From: Vicinamibacterales bacterium
Lineage (GTDB): Bacteria; Acidobacteriota; Vicinamibacteria; Vicinamibacterales; 2-12-FULL-66-21
Assembly (NCBI GenBank): GCA_036496585.1
Contig: DASXLB010000073.1
Location: 1 to 64,000, forward strand
Length of the DNA: 64,000 bases
Direction: 5' to 3'
The notes under the pieces: model-generated
What the model was told of the DNA's origin: nothing
Database searches by the model: none
What the model saw: only the letters and a program-made list of their open reading frames with translations
Made by a program: the position numbers and the translations under genes
Shown: in pieces, positions 31,941-41,624 of the stretch
How positions within the stretch are numbered: position 1 is the first letter of the stretch
Layout: each line of letters opens with the position of its first letter

Positions 31941-33725
31941 TCAGGCGGTCGCGCTGGTCCTGGCCAGGATCTCGCGCAGGTCGTCGGCCTCGAGCGATTC
32001 CTGATCGAGCAGCGCTTCCGCCATCGCCTTGACGGTGGTGCGGTTGCGGTCGAGCAGGCGGCCGGCCGCCGCGTAGCTGTCCTGGATGATCTTCTCGATC
32101 TCCTCGTCGACGCGGCGCGCCGTCGCTTCGCTCATCGTGTGGCTGCGATCGCCTTCGAACTGGTTGCCGGCCTTGCGGAACGCCCGCATGCCGAGCGACG
32201 ACATGCCCCACTCGCACACCATGTGCTGGGCGATGTCGGTGGCGCGCTCGATGTCGTTGCTGGCGCCGCTCGTCATGTGGTTCATGAAGAGCTCCTCGGC
32301 GACGCGGCCGCCCATCAGCACGGTGATCTGCGCTTCGAGATAGCCGCGGGTATAGGTGTGGCGGTCCTGCTCGGGCAGCTGCATCGTCACGCCCATCGCG
32401 CGGCCGCGCGGCACGATCGAGACCTTGTGCAGCGGATCCGCCAGCGGGAGCAGCGCCGCCACGACGGCGTGGCCCGCCTCGTGATACGCGCAGTTGACGC
32501 GGTCCAGCTCACTGAGCTGGACGGACCGGCGCTCGACGCCCATCAGCACCTTGTCGCGTGCGCGCTCCATGTCGCGCCCGTCGACGCGGCCGCGTCCGTC
32601 GCGGGCGGTAGCGAGCGCGGCCTCGTTGACCAGGTTGGCGAGATCGGCGCCGGAGAAACCAGGCGTGCCGCGGGCGATCGCGCGCAGGTTTACGTCGTCG
32701 GCCATCGCGATCCGCCGGCTGTGCACGCTGAGAATCGCCTCACGCCCCTTCACGTCGGGGTTGCCGACCATCACCTGGCGGTCGAAGCGTCCCGGACGGA
32801 GCAGCGCGGGGTCGAGGATGTCCTGCCGGTTGGTCGCCGCTATGACGACGATGCCGCGCGCCGATTCGAAGCCGTCCATCTCGACCAGCAACTGGTTCAA
32901 CGTCTGTTCGCGCTCTTCGTGGCTGAGCGAGCTGCCGCCGCGGCTGCGACCGACCGCATCGAGCTCGTCGATGAAGACGATGCACGACTTGTGACGACGC
33001 GCATCCTTGAACAGCCGGCGCACCCGGGCGGCGCCGACCCCGGCATACATTTCGACGAAGTCGGATCCGCTGGCGAAGATGAACGGCACGCCGGCCTCGC
33101 CGGCGATCGATCGCGCCAGCAGCGTCTTGCCGGTGCCCGGCGGCCCGATGAGCAGGACCCCCTTCGGGATCCGGCCGCCGATCGTCTCGAAGCGCTCGGG
33201 CTGCCGCAGGAACTCGACGATCTCTTTGACTTCGTCCTTCGCCTCGTCGACCCCGGCCACGTCCTGGAACGTCACGACCTGGCTGTCGCGGTCGGCGACT
33301 CTGGCGCGGCCCGGTGTGTGAATGCGGCCGGCCGTCGTGCGGTACACGGTGAACCCGAGCAGCGCGAGAAAGAGGCCGCTCAGCGCGATGGCGCCAGGGT
33401 TGAAGGCGCCGGGCTCGGCCACGGGCTGGGCCTCGATGCGAACGCCGCGCTGCGTCAGCGTGGCGAGGAACGCATCCGAGACGAGGAAGTTCGGCGGCGG
33501 CACCGTGCGCGCGTGCCGGCCGTCGCGCAGCTCGAGGGCGATGGCGCCGTCGGCGAACCGGACCTGGGTGATGGCGCCGCGGTCGATCTGTTGCAGGAAC
33601 TCGGAGAACGCGAGATCCGGCGGCGTCGGGCGAGGACGCAGCAGGGCATATCCGATTGCGGCCAGCGCGCAGACGACGAGCGCAGCGGGCATGTAGAAGC
33701 GAGGGCGCTTGAACTGCGGTGGCAC
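31941..33725 (-). CDS. ftsH: ATP-dependent membrane zinc protease FtsH
   Basis: The protein is 594 residues from the GTG at 33725, chosen because GGAGGT lies at a normal distance upstream; the ATG at 33749 would put that site inside the gene. The domain order is two membrane helices (about 9-28 and 113-132), a AAA+ ATPase with GPPGTGKT (194-201), [11 protein letters not shown] and the arginine-rich second region of homology, then the protease with HEAGH (415-419). It degrades membrane and regulatory proteins. It is slightly shorter than E. coli FtsH (644) because the C-terminal tail is short. Confidence 0.95.
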   Translation of the reverse strand: MPPQFKRPRFYMPAALVVCALAAIGYALLRPRPTPPDLAFSEFLQQIDRGAITQVRFADGAIALELRDGRHARTVPPPNFLVSDAFLATLTQRGVRIEAQPVAEPGAFNPGAIALSGLFLALLGFTVYRTTAGRIHTPGRARVADRDSQVVTFQDVAGVDEAKDEVKEIVEFLRQPERFETIGGRIPKGVLLIGPPGTGKTLLARSIAGEAGVPFIFASGSDFVEMYAGVGAARVRRLFKDARRHKSCIVFIDELDAVGRSRGGSSLSHEEREQTLNQLLVEMDGFESARGIVVIAATNRQDILDPALLRPGRFDRQVMVGNPDVKGREAILSVHSRRIAMADDVNLRAIARGTPGFSGADLANLVNEAALATARDGRGRVDGRDMERARDKVLMGVERRSVQLSELDRVNCAYHEAGHAVVAALLPLADPLHKVSIVPRGRAMGVTMQLPEQDRHTYTRGYLEAQITVLMGGRVAEELFMNHMTSGASNDIERATDIAQHMVCEWGMSSLGMRAFRKAGNQFEGDRSHTMSEATARRVDEEIEKIIQDSYAAAGRLLDRNRTTVKAMAEALLDQESLEADDLREILARTSATA

Positions 33726-33819
33726 CAAAACAGACCTCCAGCCTGCCACGACTCAGCCTGCAAGCTTGAGTGTGAAAAGACACCCCGCTGGGGATTGGAA
33801 TGTGCTCAGATTCTACACG

Positions 33820-34554
33820 ATGGCTTACGCCGCAGCCAAGCACGGCCGTATCCGTGCGTGGCTCGTGCACGTGTATACGGCGTCGGGAGCGGTGCTGGCA
33901 TTCGTCGCCGGCTGCGGCGTCGTGCAGGGCGACTATCGTCTGGCGCTGGCCGCGCTGTTCGCCGCGACCCTCGTCGACGCGACCGACGGAATGCTGGCGC
34001 GCCGCGCGCGGGTGTCCGAGGTGCTGCCGGCCATCGACGGCGGACGCATCGACGACATCGTCGACTACCTGACGTTCGTGTTCGTGCCGCTGCTGCTGCT
34101 CGAGGCGTCGGGCGGGCTCGCCCGCTGGACCGTCCTGCCGGTGGCGGCGGCGGTGCTGGTGAGTAGCATGTACGGTTTCGTCGCGCCCGATGCCAAGACC
34201 GCGGACCATTTCTTCACCGGCTTTCCGTCGTACTGGAACATTGTGGTGCTCTATCTCCTCGCGCTCGGCGCGCCGCCGCTCGTCAACGCCGGCGTGCTTG
34301 TGGTGCTGAGCGCGCTGGTCTTCGTCCGCATCGGCTACGTCTATCCAACGCGCACCCCAGAGCTGCGCCGACTCACGCTCGCGTACGGCGCGGTGTGGGC
34401 GGCGGCGCTCGCGGCGATGATCGCGCTCTGGCCGTCACCGCCCCGATGGCTGACGATCGGATCGCTGAGCTTCCCCGTCTACTACTTCGTGCTGTCGCTC
34501 GTGCTGAACGCCAGACGCCGGATCCCCGGACCTGAAGGTCCGGCCGCCAGATGA
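33820..34554 (+). CDS. CDP-alcohol phosphatidyltransferase, probable phosphatidylcholine synthase
   Basis: The 244-residue membrane protein has about eight helices. The CDP-alcohol motif DATDGMLARR ... GGRIDDIVDY matches DG-x2-AR-x8-G-x3-D-x3-D. The stretch TADHFFTGFPSYWNIV is the part that bacterial Pcs enzymes share. Pcs joins choline to CDP-diacylglycerol in one step to make phosphatidylcholine. The final residues (PGPEGPAAR) are encoded by a palindromic repeat that sits at 34526-34543. Its stop overlaps the next start as ATGA. Confidence 0.85.
   Translation: MAYAAAKHGRIRAWLVHVYTASGAVLAFVAGCGVVQGDYRLALAALFAATLVDATDGMLARRARVSEVLPAIDGGRIDDIVDYLTFVFVPLLLLEASGGLARWTVLPVAAAVLVSSMYGFVAPDAKTADHFFTGFPSYWNIVVLYLLALGAPPLVNAGVLVVLSALVFVRIGYVYPTRTPELRRLTLAYGAVWAAALAAMIALWPSPPRWLTIGSLSFPVYYFVLSLVLNARRRIPGPEGPAAR
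34526..34543. repeat. Palindromic repeat inside the 3' end of the Pcs-like gene
   Basis: CCGGACCTGAAGGTCCGG is an 18-base inverted repeat with an imperfect (GA) centre. It has the same core, CCTGAAGG, as the cluster at 39464-39550. It lies in the last codons of the Pcs-like gene, 8 bases before the next start codon. Confidence 0.6.
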
Positions 34555-36563
34555 CCCGGGTCGTGTCCGCCTTGAGGCGGAATCTCATTCCCGGCCTCTA
34601 CGCGTGCCTCGTCGCGGTCACCGCCATCGTCGTGGTCTGGTCGATGCGCCAGGGATGGGCGGTCTACAAGCTGCGGCGCGGCGTCGGCGACACCTGGTTC
34701 TACTCGGCCGACGGCCAGCCCTGGTTCCGGATGGACGAGCAGCGCCACGACGTCCCGATCGACGAGATCGCGCCGGCACTGCGCGACGCGGTGGTGGCGG
34801 TCGAGGACCACCGCTTCTATCACCACTTCGGCATCGATCCGATCGGGTTGTCGCGCGCCGTCTTCCGTGACGTCAGCCGCGGCGGGCGGATGGAGGGGGG
34901 CAGCACGCTGACGCAGCAGCTCGCGCGCACGCTGTTCCTCTCGAACAAGCGGACGATCGGGCGCAAGGCGCAGGAGGCGGTGATCGCGCTACTGCTCGAG
35001 CAGGAGCTGCGCAAGAAGCAGATCCTCGAGCTGTACCTCAACCGCGTCTTCCTGAGCGCCGGCGTCTACGGCGTCGAGACGATGTCGGAAAACATGTACG
35101 GCAAGGCGGCGAGCCGGCTGTCGCTGCCCGAGGCGGCGATGATCGCGGGGCTGATTCGCGCGCCATCTGCGCTGTCGCCGTGGTCGAACTATGAAGGCGC
35201 GCTCGAGCGCAGCCACACCGTTCTGCGGCGCATGCGCGAGGAAGGCTTCATCTCGGCGCAGCAGGAACAGGCCGCGCTGCGCGCGCCGCCGCGCGTGCTC
35301 GGATTTCCCGGCGCCCTCGAGTCACGGCACGGCTACGCCAAGGAATTCCTCCGCCAGCAGTTCCGCGAGCGGTTCGGCGGCGACCATCCACCCGACTGGA
35401 GAGTCGAGACGACGTTCGTGCCGGAGCTTCAGGATGCGGCGGAGCGCGCCGTGGAGAACGGCCTGCGCCGCACCGGCAACAGCCAGCTCCAGGCGGCGCT
35501 GGTCGCGATCGACCCCGCCACCGGCAATATCCTGGCGATGGTCGGCGGCCGCGACTTCCGCGAGTCGCAGTTCAACCGCGCCTGGCGGAGCCGGCGGCAG
35601 CCCGGATCGGCGTTCAAGCCGTTCCTGTTCGCGGCGGCGCTGGCGAGGGGCCTGTCCCCGGTCAGCGTGCTGGACGGTCTGACCCGCATCGCGCCGCAGG
35701 GGCCCGACGAGTGGGCGCCGCGCAACGCGCACGCGGAGGACGAAGACACGCTGACGCTGCGCGCCGCGCTGATCGAATCGAACAACCGCGCAGCCGCGCT
35801 GCTGCAGCAGAAGATCGGGTCGCGCCCGATCCTCGATCTGGCCGCCGGCGTCGGGCTGCGCGATCTTCCCGACGTCCCCTCGCTGGCGCTCGGAACCGGC
35901 GTGGTGACGCCGCTCGACCTCACGACCGCCTATGCGGCGTTCCCCAACGGCGGGTTCGCCGTGCGCCCGCGCGGGATCGCCCGCGTCACCGACGCCGACG
36001 GCTCCGTGGCCTGGGACAACCCGGCGCAACAGGACCGCGTCATCGGCGCCGAGGTCGCGTATCAGATGGTGTCGATGCTGGAGGACGTCGTCGATCGCGG
36101 GACCGGCTCGACCGCCCGCACGACGTATGGCATCCGCTTCGCGGCGGCGGGGAAGACCGGCACGACCGACGCGTTCAAGGACGCATGGTTCGTGGGGTTC
36201 ACCTCGTCGACGGTCGCGGGTGTGTGGGTTGGCGAGGATCAGCCTGCGCCGATCGGCCGCGAGGCCTACGGCGCGCGTTATGCGCTGCCGATCTGGGCCG
36301 ATTTCATCAAGTCGGCGGCGCGCCTGCGTCCGGCCCGCGATTTCGCGCCGCCGCCCGACATGGAGGAGGTGCAGCTGTGCAAGGTCTCGTACCTGCGCCC
36401 CGTCGAGGGCTGCCCGGTCTATACGGAGTACTTCAAGTCAGGCGACAACATCCCTACGCAGCTGTGCCCGATCCACCAAGGCACCGTCAAGCAGCAGTTC
36501 AAGCGCGCCGTGCAGGGGTTCTTCAGCGGGCTCGGGCGGAAACTGAAGGGGATCTTCCGCTGA
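34551..36563 (+). CDS. Class A penicillin-binding protein (second copy)
   Basis: The protein is 670 residues. Its ATG overlaps the upstream stop (ATGA). After one membrane helix (about 14-33) comes a GT51 domain with VEDHRFYHHFG, EGGSTLTQQLARTLF and the LELYLNRVFLSAGVYG segment. The transpeptidase domain has SxxK in RQPGSAFKP, SxN in ESNNRAAAL and KTGT in GKTGTTDAFKDAW. All catalytic motifs are intact. It is the second PBP1-type enzyme in 13 kb. Coupling to phosphatidylcholine synthesis suggests joint envelope building. Confidence 0.94.
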   Translation: MTRVVSALRRNLIPGLYACLVAVTAIVVVWSMRQGWAVYKLRRGVGDTWFYSADGQPWFRMDEQRHDVPIDEIAPALRDAVVAVEDHRFYHHFGIDPIGLSRAVFRDVSRGGRMEGGSTLTQQLARTLFLSNKRTIGRKAQEAVIALLLEQELRKKQILELYLNRVFLSAGVYGVETMSENMYGKAASRLSLPEAAMIAGLIRAPSALSPWSNYEGALERSHTVLRRMREEGFISAQQEQAALRAPPRVLGFPGALESRHGYAKEFLRQQFRERFGGDHPPDWRVETTFVPELQDAAERAVENGLRRTGNSQLQAALVAIDPATGNILAMVGGRDFRESQFNRAWRSRRQPGSAFKPFLFAAALARGLSPVSVLDGLTRIAPQGPDEWAPRNAHAEDEDTLTLRAALIESNNRAAALLQQKIGSRPILDLAAGVGLRDLPDVPSLALGTGVVTPLDLTTAYAAFPNGGFAVRPRGIARVTDADGSVAWDNPAQQDRVIGAEVAYQMVSMLEDVVDRGTGSTARTTYGIRFAAAGKTGTTDAFKDAWFVGFTSSTVAGVWVGEDQPAPIGREAYGARYALPIWADFIKSAARLRPARDFAPPPDMEEVQLCKVSYLRPVEGCPVYTEYFKSGDNIPTQLCPIHQGTVKQQFKRAVQGFFSGLGRKLKGIFR

Positions 36564-36609
36564 TCGCCTGAGAGGTCACGACTCCAAAAGAGTCAGGTAC
36601 GATGCTTCG

Positions 36610-37692
36610 CTACCGCGCGATCCGCGCGGAGCCGCCCTTGGCGAACGACTCCACCTGTTCGAGCGTGGCCATGCTGGTATCGCCCGGGAACGTCGTCAGC
36701 AGCGCGCCGTGCGCCCAGCCGAGACGGACGGCGTCTTCGGGCGGTTTGCCGCTCATCAGCCCGTAGAAGAATCCTGAGGCGAAGCCGTCGCCGCCGCCGA
36801 CGCGATCGAGGACGTCGAGCGTGCAGGTCGGGGAAACGTGAGTGTTGCCGTTCACCCACGCCACCGCGCCCCACTCGTGGCGGTTCGTCGAGTGCACTTC
36901 CCGCAGCGTCGTCGCGACGATCTTGATCTTGGGGAAGCGCGCGACGACCTGCCCCATCATCTCGAAGAACGCGCTCGGATCAAGCTTCGATTTCGCGCTG
37001 ACCTTCGGGCCCGGAATGCCGAGCCCCTTCTGCAGGTCCTCTTCGTTGCCGACCAGGACGTCGACGTGCTCGACGATGCGGGCGAGGGTCGAGACGGCGC
37101 GCTCGGCGCCGCCGGCGGCGGTCCAGAGCTTTTCGCGGTAGTTCAGATCGAGCGAGGTCACGGCGCCGTGCGCCTTGGCGGCCTGCATCGCCTCGACGAT
37201 CAATTCCGAGGTCGTTGGCGACAGCGCCGCGAAGATGCCGCCGCTGTGGAACCAGCGCACGCCCTTGCCGAAGATTCCCTTCCAGTCGAAATCGCCCGGC
37301 TGCAGCAGCCCTGCCGCCTCGTTCGAGCGGTTGTAGAAGACGACCGGTCCGCGGATGCCGAAGCCGCGATCGCTGTAGACCGCCGCCATGTTGGGACCGC
37401 GGACGCCATCGTGCTTGAACGTTTTGTAGAACGGCGTGACGCCCATCGCCCGCACCTGGCCCGAGATCAGATCGCCGATCGGGTAGTCGACCATCGCGGT
37501 GGCGATCCCGGTGCGCATCCTGAAGCAGTCGGAGAGGTTGGCGGCGCAGTTGAACTCGCCGCCGCTGACGTGGATCTCGCAGCCGTGCGCCCGCCGGAAC
37601 GGCACGGCCCCAGGGTCGAGGCGATGGACGAGCCCGCCGAGCGCGAGGAAGTCGAGCGCGCCGGACGCCGGGATCGCAAGAGAGGTCGACAT
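36610..37692 (-). CDS. PfkB-family sugar kinase, probable 2-keto-3-deoxygluconate kinase
   Basis: The protein is 360 residues with the PfkB layout: SGGEFNCAANLSD near the start, then the C-terminal phosphate/catalytic motif DRVGGGDGFASGFFYG, in which Asp is the base. The insertions and the sequence MRTGIATAMVDYPIGD match KDG-kinase-type members. KDG kinase phosphorylates 2-keto-3-deoxygluconate from pectin, alginate or uronate breakdown. This fits the CE15-type esterase in the window. Its ATG lies 44 bases from the divergent kinase GTG. Confidence 0.86.
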   Translation of the reverse strand: MSTSLAIPASGALDFLALGGLVHRLDPGAVPFRRAHGCEIHVSGGEFNCAANLSDCFRMRTGIATAMVDYPIGDLISGQVRAMGVTPFYKTFKHDGVRGPNMAAVYSDRGFGIRGPVVFYNRSNEAAGLLQPGDFDWKGIFGKGVRWFHSGGIFAALSPTTSELIVEAMQAAKAHGAVTSLDLNYREKLWTAAGGAERAVSTLARIVEHVDVLVGNEEDLQKGLGIPGPKVSAKSKLDPSAFFEMMGQVVARFPKIKIVATTLREVHSTNRHEWGAVAWVNGNTHVSPTCTLDVLDRVGGGDGFASGFFYGLMSGKPPEDAVRLGWAHGALLTTFPGDTSMATLEQVESFAKGGSARIAR

Positions 37693-37699
37693 GGGCCCT

Positions 37700-37705
37700 A
37701 TTATC
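37700..37705 (-). promoter_or_regulatory. -10-like GATAAT before the KDG-kinase gene
   Basis: On the minus strand GATAAT (5 of 6 to TATAAT) ends 7 bases before the ATG, with AGGGCCC between. The glucokinase gene has the almost identical ATAATAGGGGCC before its GTG. Confidence 0.45.
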
Positions 37706-37721
37706 CGTGTTTCTCCGTCGC

Positions 37722-37727
37722 TATACT
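37722..37727 (+). promoter_or_regulatory. -10-like TATACT before the kinase-pseudokinase gene
   Basis: TATACT (5 of 6) ends 9 bases before the GTG at 37737. An AGGAGG follows, but it is only 2 bases from the GTG, too close for a normal ribosome site. Confidence 0.4.
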
Positions 37728-37736
37728 CAGGAGGCC

Positions 37737-39455
37737 GTGCTCGAAGCCGGGACCATCCTCGACGGCCGCTACGAAGTGATCGAGCCTCTCGCGGAAGGGG
37801 GCATGGGCGCCGTCTTCCGCGCCCGCCGCCGCCTGCTCGGGGACGAGGTCGCCATCAAGATCGTGCTCGCCGAGTACGCCACCGACCAGGCGGCGCGCGA
37901 GCGCTTCCTGCGCGAGAGCCGCGCCTGCGCGCAGCTGCGCCACCCCAACATCGTCTCGATCTACGACTACAACGTCGACACCGAGGGCCGCCCGTTCCTG
38001 GTGATGGAGCTGCTCAGCGGCCCCAGCCTGCGCGTCGAGATGGTCGGGCGCGAGCGCGGGTTCACGATCGCCGAGACGCAGTCGATCATCGTGCCGGTCT
38101 GCAGCGCGCTGCAGCTGGCGCACGACCACGGCATCGTGCACCGCGACATGAAGCCGTCCAACGTCGTGGCGCACGATTTCGGGGGCGGCACCCGCCTCTA
38201 CAAGATCGTCGACTTCGGGCTCGTCCGCGAGCTCGGCTCCGACTCGACGCGGCTGACCTTGGAGCACGAGTTCGTCGGCACGTTCACCTACGCCTCCCCC
38301 GAGCAGCTGGTCGGCGCGGCGCTCGACGCCCGGGCGGATCAGTACAGCGTGGCCGTCATCGTCTACGAGCTGCTGACCGGCCATCCGCCCTTCGAGAAGG
38401 ACGATCCGGCGCAGCTCATCACCGCGGTCCTGCAGCAGCCGACGCCGCCGCCGTCGCAATACCGTAGCGACCTGCCGAAGTGGATCGACATCGTGCTCGG
38501 CCGCGCTCTGGCGAAGGCGCCGGAGCACCGCTACCCGACGATCGCGGCGTTCGCGGCCGCGCTGCACGGCGGCGACGGCGGACGGTCGACGATTGTCACG
38601 AGCGGGCTGGCGCCGGCCGCCGCAGCCGGCGGGATGCTCGGCACCTACGACTTCGGCGAGCGGCTCGGCGCCGGACGTCTTGGGAGCGAAGTCTTCCGCG
38701 GCACGCACCGCGCGCTCGGACATCCGGTGGCGATCCGGATGCTGCGGCGCGGTCCGGATCGCAACTGGGAGGCGGTGCGCGACCGGTTTCTCCGCGAGGC
38801 GAAGACCCTGCAGGTGGCGCATCCGTCCATCCTGCAGGTCCGCGACTACGGCGAAGAAGGAGACCTCGTCTACCTGGTCACCGATTTCGTGGAGGGGCCC
38901 AGCCTGCGCCAGCTCCTCCAGCAGGATGGCTCGATTCCGTGGCCGCGGCTGCAGCCGCTTCTCGCGCAGCTCGTGGAGGCGGCCACGGCGATGCATCGCA
39001 AAGGCGGGCTGCTCTGCGGCCTCAGCCCGGACATCATGCGCGTCGCCAGCGACGAAGACGGCGCGCGCCTGATGATCTCGAGCGCCGGGATCTGGCAGGC
39101 GCAGGACCTGCTGGCGACGATGGGGGACGCGACGCTGCATGGAAGCGGCCTCGCGGACCTCGAGCTGCTGTACGTCGCGCCTGAGCTGCTCACCGGGCAG
39201 AGCGCCGACGTGCGCGCCGACGTCTTCACGATCGGCGTGCTCGCCTACGAGATGGCCACCGGCGTGCCTCCGTATACGGGTGCGAACATGCCGGCCCTGC
39301 TCGGCGCGATGCTGCGCGGGCAGCCGGCCGACCCGCGCGCGCTGCAGCCGACGCTGCCTGAGGCGGCGGCATCCGCCATCCGCGCCGCGCTCGCGCCGTC
39401 TCCCGATGCGCGTCCGCAGACCGCGCGCGCCTTCGGCGCGGCTCTCAAGGCCTGA
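37737..39455 (+). CDS. Ser/Thr protein kinase fused to a pseudokinase domain
   Basis: The protein is 572 residues from GTG 37737 (a GTG at 37707 would add 10). The first domain (about 5-270) is an active-type kinase: AEGGMG, VAIK, HRDMKPSN, DFGLV, ASPEQL. A linker is followed by a second kinase-like domain (about 300-570). It keeps the fold marks (LGAGRLGSEVF, YVAPELLTG, ADVFTIGVLAYEMATG). It has lost the ATP lysine (VAIR), the HRD loop (replaced by CGLSPD) and DFG (replaced by SSAG). It is thus probably a regulatory pseudokinase. There is no membrane segment. Confidence 0.9.
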   Translation: MLEAGTILDGRYEVIEPLAEGGMGAVFRARRRLLGDEVAIKIVLAEYATDQAARERFLRESRACAQLRHPNIVSIYDYNVDTEGRPFLVMELLSGPSLRVEMVGRERGFTIAETQSIIVPVCSALQLAHDHGIVHRDMKPSNVVAHDFGGGTRLYKIVDFGLVRELGSDSTRLTLEHEFVGTFTYASPEQLVGAALDARADQYSVAVIVYELLTGHPPFEKDDPAQLITAVLQQPTPPPSQYRSDLPKWIDIVLGRALAKAPEHRYPTIAAFAAALHGGDGGRSTIVTSGLAPAAAAGGMLGTYDFGERLGAGRLGSEVFRGTHRALGHPVAIRMLRRGPDRNWEAVRDRFLREAKTLQVAHPSILQVRDYGEEGDLVYLVTDFVEGPSLRQLLQQDGSIPWPRLQPLLAQLVEAATAMHRKGGLLCGLSPDIMRVASDEDGARLMISSAGIWQAQDLLATMGDATLHGSGLADLELLYVAPELLTGQSADVRADVFTIGVLAYEMATGVPPYTGANMPALLGAMLRGQPADPRALQPTLPEAAASAIRAALAPSPDARPQTARAFGAALKA

Positions 39456-39463
39456 GCGGCGCG

Positions 39464-39550
39464 GCGGGCCTGAAGGCCCGCGCTACGGGAGGGGCGTGGC
39501 GGGCCTGAAGGCCGCCCTGCAGGCGGGTGTGGCAGACCTGAAGGCCCGCC
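39464..39550. repeat. Cluster of three CCTGAAGG palindromes
   Basis: GCGGGCCTGAAGGCCCGC (39464-39481) is an 18-base inverted repeat. Two variants follow: GGCGGGCCTGAAGGCCGCC around 39498-39516 and a less perfect GACCTGAAGGCCCGCC around 39535-39550. They fill most of the 112-base gap between converging genes. They may act as terminators or be dispersed REP-like elements; a relative lies in the Pcs-like gene. Confidence 0.7.
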
Positions 39551-39567
39551 CTTTATTGACACGCCTC

Positions 39568-41586
39568 CTATGGCATCCCGATCGCGTCGAAGACGAACGT
39601 CAGGATGTCGGCGTCCTCCTCGATGACCTTGGCGATCGGCTTGCCGGCGCCATGTCCGGCCTTCGTCTCGATCCGGATCAGGAACGGTCCGCCTTCCGCG
39701 TCGGCCTGCAACCGCGCCGCAAACTTGCGCGCCATGCCGGGCGCGACGCGATCGTCGGTGTCGGCAGTCATCACCAGCGCCGGCGGATAGCGTTCGCCGC
39801 TCCGGACGTTGTGGTACGGCGAATAGGCAAGCAGATACGGGAACTGCCCAGGGTCGTCTGCCGATCCGTACTCCGGAATCCAGAAGCGGCCGACCGTGAA
39901 CAGGTGATACCGCAGCATGTCGGCGACCGGCACGCGGCAGACGACGGCGCCGAAGAGATCCGGGCGCTGCAGCATCGCGGCCCCGACGAGCAGTCCGCCG
40001 TTGCTGCCGCCTTCGATGGCGATTCGCGCCGGCGTCGTCCAGCCCGCCGCGACCAGATGCCCTGCGGCGGCGATGAAATCGTCGAAGACGTTCTGCTTGC
40101 GTTCGAGCATGCCGGCGCGATGCCACGCTTCTCCATACTCGCCGCCGCCGCGCAGGTTGGCGAGCGCGAACACGCCGCCGGCGTCGAGGAACGGGAAGTT
40201 GCCGGGATCGTAGGCGGGTGTGCGGCTGATGTTGAACCCGCCGTAGCCGCTCAGGAGCACCGGCCGCTCCCCGTCAGGAACGACGCCAGCGCGGTGAACG
40301 AGGAACATCGATATGCGCGTGCCGTCCCCGCTCGGATACCACACCTGGGACGTCTGATACCGATCGGCGCCGGCCGCCGGCGGCGGGATACGGTCGAACG
40401 ATCGGATCGCGCCGTTCGTCCAGATCCACGCCGCCGGCGGATCGACGAACGACGTGAACACGAAGCAGGCGTCGTCGCTGCCCGGCTCCGCGTCGAGCGA
40501 GACCAGCGATCCGATCCCCGGCAGCTCGATGTCGCCGACCGGGGCCCCGTCGAGCGTGAAGGTGCGCAGCGTATCGCTCGCGTCGTGGAGGTACGACGCC
40601 ACGATCCGGTCGCGCGCCATGACGACGGCCGACAGGCGATCGAACGACTCCGCGACGACCTCGCGCAGCCCGCCGGGACTGTCCGGGTCGATGGCGACGA
40701 TCCGTCCGAGCGGCGCTCCCTGGGTGGTGCGGAAGTAGAGCAGCCCGTTCGCTTCCTCGATGAACTGGTAGGCGGCGTCGAACCCGACGAACAGCGCTCG
40801 CGGCTTTCGGGTCTCTGACGCCGGATCCCTCACCTCGACCGCATAGACCTCCGAGTCGTCGCTGGCGCCGCGGTGTGCGGTGACGACCAGCCAGCGCCCG
40901 CTCGAGGTGACGCGCACCGACGGCACGACCTCGCGCACGGGGTGCGCGAATATCAGCGGGTCCTGCGACTGGGCGTCGCCAAGCCGATGGAAATAAAGCC
41001 GGCCGAAGTACTGCTCGTCGTCGTGGGCCACGCGGCCCGGCTCCGGAAAGCGCAGGTAATAGAAGCCTTCGCCGCCGGCGGTCCACGCGATGCTGGCGAA
41101 CTTCACCCATTGCAGCACGTCCTCGCGGCCGAGTACGCGCACGATCTGCCGATCGCTGCCGTGGATCGACAACGCGTACGCCACCTGGCGGCCGTCGGGC
41201 GACACCTCGTACGCCGTCAGCGCCGTGGTCCGGTCCTCGCTCAACCGGTTCGGGTCGAGGAGCAACTGCGGCTCGGCATGTACGCTGTCCCGGACGTAGA
41301 GGATCGGCTGATCGAGCGCGCCGGGATTGTGGGTGTAGAAGTAGCGGCCGCCGCGGCCGACCAGCGACAGCGTGCGCGGGTAGTCGTAGAGCCCGCGCAG
41401 GCGCGCCGCCAGTGCGTCGCGGCGCGGTCCGTCGAGGCGCTGCCGCGTGAGCGCGTTCTGGGCGGCCGTCCACACGCCGGTCTCCGGCGACCGGTCGTCT
41501 TCGAGCCAGCGGTAGGGATCGTCGACGGTCACGCCGTGAAGCGTCTCGACGATGGCGTCGCGCCGCGCGAGCGGATACTGGTTCAT
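39568..41586 (-). CDS. Prolyl oligopeptidase (S9A family)
   Basis: The protein is 672 residues with no clear signal peptide. The N-terminal [13 protein letters not shown] is a hallmark of the S9A family, followed by a seven-bladed propeller and the C-terminal hydrolase. Catalytic Ser is in [11 protein letters not shown], Asp in ADTDDRV and His in AGHGAGKP. It cleaves peptides after proline. Length is close to the usual 690-710. It is divergent from the M24 peptidase gene (38 bases between starts), which also cuts at proline bonds; the two could cooperate in peptide use. Confidence 0.94.
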   Translation of the reverse strand: MNQYPLARRDAIVETLHGVTVDDPYRWLEDDRSPETGVWTAAQNALTRQRLDGPRRDALAARLRGLYDYPRTLSLVGRGGRYFYTHNPGALDQPILYVRDSVHAEPQLLLDPNRLSEDRTTALTAYEVSPDGRQVAYALSIHGSDRQIVRVLGREDVLQWVKFASIAWTAGGEGFYYLRFPEPGRVAHDDEQYFGRLYFHRLGDAQSQDPLIFAHPVREVVPSVRVTSSGRWLVVTAHRGASDDSEVYAVEVRDPASETRKPRALFVGFDAAYQFIEEANGLLYFRTTQGAPLGRIVAIDPDSPGGLREVVAESFDRLSAVVMARDRIVASYLHDASDTLRTFTLDGAPVGDIELPGIGSLVSLDAEPGSDDACFVFTSFVDPPAAWIWTNGAIRSFDRIPPPAAGADRYQTSQVWYPSGDGTRISMFLVHRAGVVPDGERPVLLSGYGGFNISRTPAYDPGNFPFLDAGGVFALANLRGGGEYGEAWHRAGMLERKQNVFDDFIAAAGHLVAAGWTTPARIAIEGGSNGGLLVGAAMLQRPDLFGAVVCRVPVADMLRYHLFTVGRFWIPEYGSADDPGQFPYLLAYSPYHNVRSGERYPPALVMTADTDDRVAPGMARKFAARLQADAEGGPFLIRIETKAGHGAGKPIAKVIEEDADILTFVFDAIGMP

Positions 41587-41624
41587 GCGTGTGGGTCCGT
41601 GTTCATCCGTGGCATTATTCCAGC

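Noticed and set aside
32139-34166. A 675-codon open frame on the plus strand opposite ftsH
   Set aside because: It mirrors ftsH codons in GC-rich DNA, is rich in Arg/His/Asp and shows no domain. FtsH on the other strand has full motifs.
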